IMG/VR virus record: IMGVR_UViG_3300031276_000002
Span: 1 to 51,594 of that record
DNA: 51,594 nt
Source of the DNA: a virus
Direction: 5' to 3' (one strand)
Shown here piece after piece: positions 48,734 through 51,594 of this stretch (position 1 is its first letter; each line of letters starts with the position of its first letter). Below the pieces are notes generated by a model. The model worked only from the letters and a program-made list of their open reading frames with translations. It ran no database searches and was not told the origin of the DNA. The translations under genes were made by a program, and so were the position numbers.

Positions 48734-50779
48734 TTATAAACCGGGATGACCTTTTTTTCTAATCACTCTTTGCCTAATAACTGCTTCTCCGAATACAGTG
48801 GGTATTCCTAGCTGCGCACGCTGTTCTAAATTTACAGCATAAGATGACCTAGCAACGTAAGAATAATTAAATGTATCTATCGGTTCATTACGCGCACCAC
48901 TAGGATTTTCCCATTTCAAGACTGGTCTACCTGCAACTGTTTTCTCTGTTCGTTTTTCGCAAGTCAGTCCTTTAAAAAACTTTTCATCAAAACATGCCTT
49001 GCGCGGAAAATGTATATAACCGGGACCTGGATCTAATAAAGCAAGAAATGCATATAGCTTAGTTTTCAATTCATCAACAAAAGCTAAATAATCAATCGTC
49101 TTATATTTCTCGTGTCTCCTCTTTGCTCTTCTCCACAATCCGTTACCCCAACCGCCTTTTCCTTTCAAAGGAAATATTCTTCTTGATTCTCTTGAACCAC
49201 AAAATTTATGTACTTGATCATTCTTGTGTCCACAATCGATCATTGTAACTTCAATCGGCATCATTGTGCCTGATTCGTGTTTAAACTTTTTAAGTAAATA
49301 CTCATCCAATAATTTCCAAACAGAAGGATGTCCATTATCAAGCATTAAATATTTATTACCCATCAATTCAGTATCACCAACTAAAACTTTATAGTCAACA
49401 GCGTAGCTTTCTTCAAGAAGCCCCCAAGCATATACTGATACTTCTATTCGATCATCTTGAATATCAACACCTGCTGTTAAGCACAAACCTCCATTAGGAA
49501 CATCATACGAATTTAATTTCCCGCCGTAACTTTCTCTTCTTCCAAATAATCCTGTCGAGTCGATTTCTCCCCCAACAAGACTAAATGTTTCAGCACAAAC
49601 CTGATTCCTAAAAACCTGTAAAAGATTAACATCTCTAGTTCGCAAATATTCAAAAAAATCATGTACTGCATCCTTCCAACTATAAAAACCATATGGCGAA
49701 TAAAATGATGTAATTCTAAATGATGGATTTACAACGTCGCCTACTTTATAACGCGGTAAAGGGTTATCGGGATCGTTTACATTTTTTGTTGAATACCAAT
49801 CACCATGATCTAGCATCCAAGTTTTATGTCGTGATTCATTAATCTCGTATCCACATGCAGGACATTCACACCAAATTTTAATAGGGTCTCCAGTGGATGG
49901 ATTAATTTCTTTAGACCACTTTATTGTATCCCACTCTATCAAAAACATAAAACCATCTTCTCGTTCTGTTAAACTATTATTTGTTATTTTAGCTTTTGGA
50001 TTACAGTTTGGACACGGAACATAATACTGCTCTTGTGAGCCTTCTAGCCATCCTGGTTTTATTGTAGAAAACTCCTCTAGCACTGGTGTTGAATTACGAT
50101 AAAGCTTGCTATTAGGAAAGTTTGTCATTCTACGTTGCAGTAGTTTACGTGGGGATCCTTGCTTACCTACATTAAGTTCGTATTCATCTTCTTCGTCCAT
50201 ACCGGCATCCCTAATAGCTTTTGACTTAAGAAAACCAGTAGAATTAGCTGGACCCATTGCGATAAATCCACCCGGAAAAGTCTTATCTAATAATGAATTG
50301 TAAAATCCCTTTGGTCTACCATTTCCTAATATATCATAGCAAACAGGATTAGCATCTATTGTCGGTTTGAATTTTTGCTTTGAATATTGCTTAACATCCT
50401 CTTCAGTTTTTTGAGTAAATGCAAACGGGCCGGGCATACATACTGCTTTATAAATTTTCCACAACATCAGCAATGTTGTGAATCCTAATTGAGAGCCTTT
50501 CATTCCAACAATTTCACGAGCAATAGAGCTAGGCGAAAGGCATTTCATTATTCTACGTAAAAATGGAAAGCGTTGTGTTCGCCACTTCCCCCATTCATGC
50601 GTAGTTGCTTTAGGTAAACGAAAATTTTCATCTGCCCAGTCATCCATGTCAGGAACTTTTTGAAAACGAAGTGCGGTCATAAAAGAAATTATAATTAATT
50701 TCTTTTTGTATTCCGTTGTTAGAATTTCCACATCCTTTGTGATGTGCTTCTTTTTAGGTCTCCCACGTTTCCGAATCAT
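48734..50779 (-). CDS. terL: Terminase large subunit (GpA family)
   Basis: A 681-residue protein of the lambda gpA family. A P-loop-like motif GMKGSQLGFTTLL is at residues 92-104. A zinc-like pair (CPNC and CECPAC) lies near residues 260-320. The C-terminal nuclease half is present. The N-terminus starts with an AT-hook-like KRGRPKKK. It drives DNA packaging and cuts concatemers, probably at cos. It overlaps terS by 26 nt. Confidence 0.87.
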   Translation of the reverse strand: MIRKRGRPKKKHITKDVEILTTEYKKKLIIISFMTALRFQKVPDMDDWADENFRLPKATTHEWGKWRTQRFPFLRRIMKCLSPSSIAREIVGMKGSQLGFTTLLMLWKIYKAVCMPGPFAFTQKTEEDVKQYSKQKFKPTIDANPVCYDILGNGRPKGFYNSLLDKTFPGGFIAMGPANSTGFLKSKAIRDAGMDEEDEYELNVGKQGSPRKLLQRRMTNFPNSKLYRNSTPVLEEFSTIKPGWLEGSQEQYYVPCPNCNPKAKITNNSLTEREDGFMFLIEWDTIKWSKEINPSTGDPIKIWCECPACGYEINESRHKTWMLDHGDWYSTKNVNDPDNPLPRYKVGDVVNPSFRITSFYSPYGFYSWKDAVHDFFEYLRTRDVNLLQVFRNQVCAETFSLVGGEIDSTGLFGRRESYGGKLNSYDVPNGGLCLTAGVDIQDDRIEVSVYAWGLLEESYAVDYKVLVGDTELMGNKYLMLDNGHPSVWKLLDEYLLKKFKHESGTMMPIEVTMIDCGHKNDQVHKFCGSRESRRIFPLKGKGGWGNGLWRRAKRRHEKYKTIDYLAFVDELKTKLYAFLALLDPGPGYIHFPRKACFDEKFFKGLTCEKRTEKTVAGRPVLKWENPSGARNEPIDTFNYSYVARSSYAVNLEQRAQLGIPTVFGEAVIRQRVIRKKGHPGL

Positions 50780-51494
50780 CTTGCTCTTGCTCTTCTTCTG
50801 TGTATGTAGATGTTAATGTAATAGGCATTAGTGCTGCTAGTGTGTCTTCTAAATTTTCGTATAATATTTCTATTACTTGTTGCTCTGTTAGTTGCGGTAC
50901 TAAGCTTGGTGCAACTCTATCAACAAAAACTTGCAGCATAGCTTTTGTTTCATATGCTATAACATTAGCAGCTTCCATAACGTGTTCGATAGCAATAACT
51001 TCGTTGTTTGCTATTCTATTAGCAATAAGTTTTTCTTCAATCTCTATTTTTAATTTAGTTAGCTTAGCATCATAATTATTATTTATATTTTTTACTTTTG
51101 CTAAGCTATCCACATGCATTGCAGTATCAACAACAGCTTTTCTTTTTACATCAACCTCGTCAGCTATTTGCCTATACTCTTTTGCCTCATTCGGAATAAA
51201 ATCAATTGGCCAAGATTCTTCATCTTTAAAACGATAGACATAGTTATAACCCTCGGTGTTCCAATTAACAAACACGCGTTTATCGCGTTGTGTTCCTTTT
51301 GTTTTTACTACTACTATATCTGTAACTTGTTTAGCTATTATTTTATCAACAACATCGGCTAATACTGCTTCTGCTCTTTTAGCAAATTCATTCACAGTTA
51401 ACCAATTTCTACCTGGCTTATTTTTCCTCGGCGTTTGTTTATCTAAAAATGCATGCCAACTGGTACTTCTTTTTTTACCTTGTTCTGTTTGCAA
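50754..51494 (-). CDS. terS: Terminase small subunit
   Basis: A 246-residue protein. The start is a TTG at 51494, as no ATG lies nearby. A Nu1-like HTH is plausible at the N-terminus (LTVNEFAKRAEAVL), followed by a coiled coil (about 115-160) and an acidic tail that could bind TerL. It is the first gene after the genome junction and precedes terL. The assignment rests on position and layout. Confidence 0.65.
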   Translation of the reverse strand: MQTEQGKKRSTSWHAFLDKQTPRKNKPGRNWLTVNEFAKRAEAVLADVVDKIIAKQVTDIVVVKTKGTQRDKRVFVNWNTEGYNYVYRFKDEESWPIDFIPNEAKEYRQIADEVDVKRKAVVDTAMHVDSLAKVKNINNNYDAKLTKLKIEIEEKLIANRIANNEVIAIEHVMEAANVIAYETKAMLQVFVDRVAPSLVPQLTEQQVIEILYENLEDTLAALMPITLTSTYTEEEQEQDDSETWET

Positions 51495-51594
51495 ATTATT
51501 TTTCTTTCATTAAAATTATTCCGTTATAAATTAATAAACTTGTAATTATTAGCAAAAATTAATAATTTTTTTTCATTTGAGCCTTGCCGTGAAC
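51495..51594. other. AT-rich gap with a dyad, upstream of terS and next to the terminal repeat
   Basis: It has no coding sequence. It contains a near-perfect AT dyad, AAAATTA/TAATTTT (around 51556-51570), and the GC-rich terminal repeat 51582-51594. Together with 1-70 it is the place to look for cos subsites. Confidence 0.4.
51582..51594. repeat. 13-bp terminal direct repeat, right copy
   Basis: Identical to positions 1-13. See the left copy for the interpretation as cohesive end or assembly overlap. Confidence 0.9.

Noticed and set aside
1-51594. CRISPR arrays, integrase, transposase or tRNA genes
   Set aside because: None was recognised. Repeats are coding tandem repeats, leader modules or iteron-like sites, without spacer-repeat pattern, recombinase motifs or cloverleaf folds.

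Overview
The window looks like one complete, AT-rich (about two-thirds A+T by eye) genome of a tailed double-stranded DNA phage. The first 13 bases are repeated exactly as the last 13, and the leftward operon runs off position 1 and resumes at the right end. The virion genes describe a contractile-tailed phage (myovirus) that joins a lambda-type head (GpA-family terminase, gpW-like joiner, lambda-family portal, S49 protease with a nested scaffold, decoration protein, E-family capsid) to a Mu-type tail (DUF2635, sheath, tube, gp41-like chaperone, tape measure, gpN, gpP, gp45 to gp48). No integrase or tRNA was seen, so the phage may be strictly lytic, but a Cro-like regulator is present. The host cannot be named from the sequence. 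Strong AAGGAG ribosome sites, sigma70-like promoters and an SLT-type lysin fit a bacterial host.

Layout. (1) 71-7348, minus strand: a Cro-like HTH gene starts a leftward operon with a NrS-1-like primase-polymerase, three tandem small paralogues, a DUF3987-type helicase, an AT-rich iteron-bearing gap (candidate origin), a resolvase-like nuclease and small unknowns. (2) 7377-7418: two interleaved divergent promoters over palindromes. (3) 7452-16869, plus strand: small early genes, then DEDDh exonuclease, Sak4-like ATPase, DUF669 protein, Cas4-like nuclease and SF2 helicase, a recombination and repair set. (4) 16886-22017, plus strand: accessory cassettes. An IbrA/IbrB-like pair (PAPS-reductase-like plus ParB-like) is bracketed by a duplicated 57-bp promoter. 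It is followed by a 30-fold heptapeptide-repeat protein and small genes separated by duplicated RNA-like hairpins. (5) 22110-26688, plus strand: histone-H1-like protein, DnaN-like clamp, family A polymerase and SLT-type lysin. (6) 51494-26660, minus strand: terminase, head, tail and fibre genes.

The replication genes form a nearly self-sufficient set: PrimPol, helicase, clamp, PolA, SSB-like and Sak4-like proteins. Two sequence-level observations deserve the most attention. First, a roughly 160-nt putative small RNA sits on the minus strand between the large terminase and gpW genes. It has its own promoter, two long hairpins and a terminator, and a single-stranded stretch exactly complementary (14 to 17 nt) to the ribosome-binding sites of several phage early genes. 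Second, the 9-mer TWTCCACAT occurs 31 times on the two strands by hand count, against roughly one expected. It may be a recognition site for the phage primase-polymerase or another DNA-binding protein.
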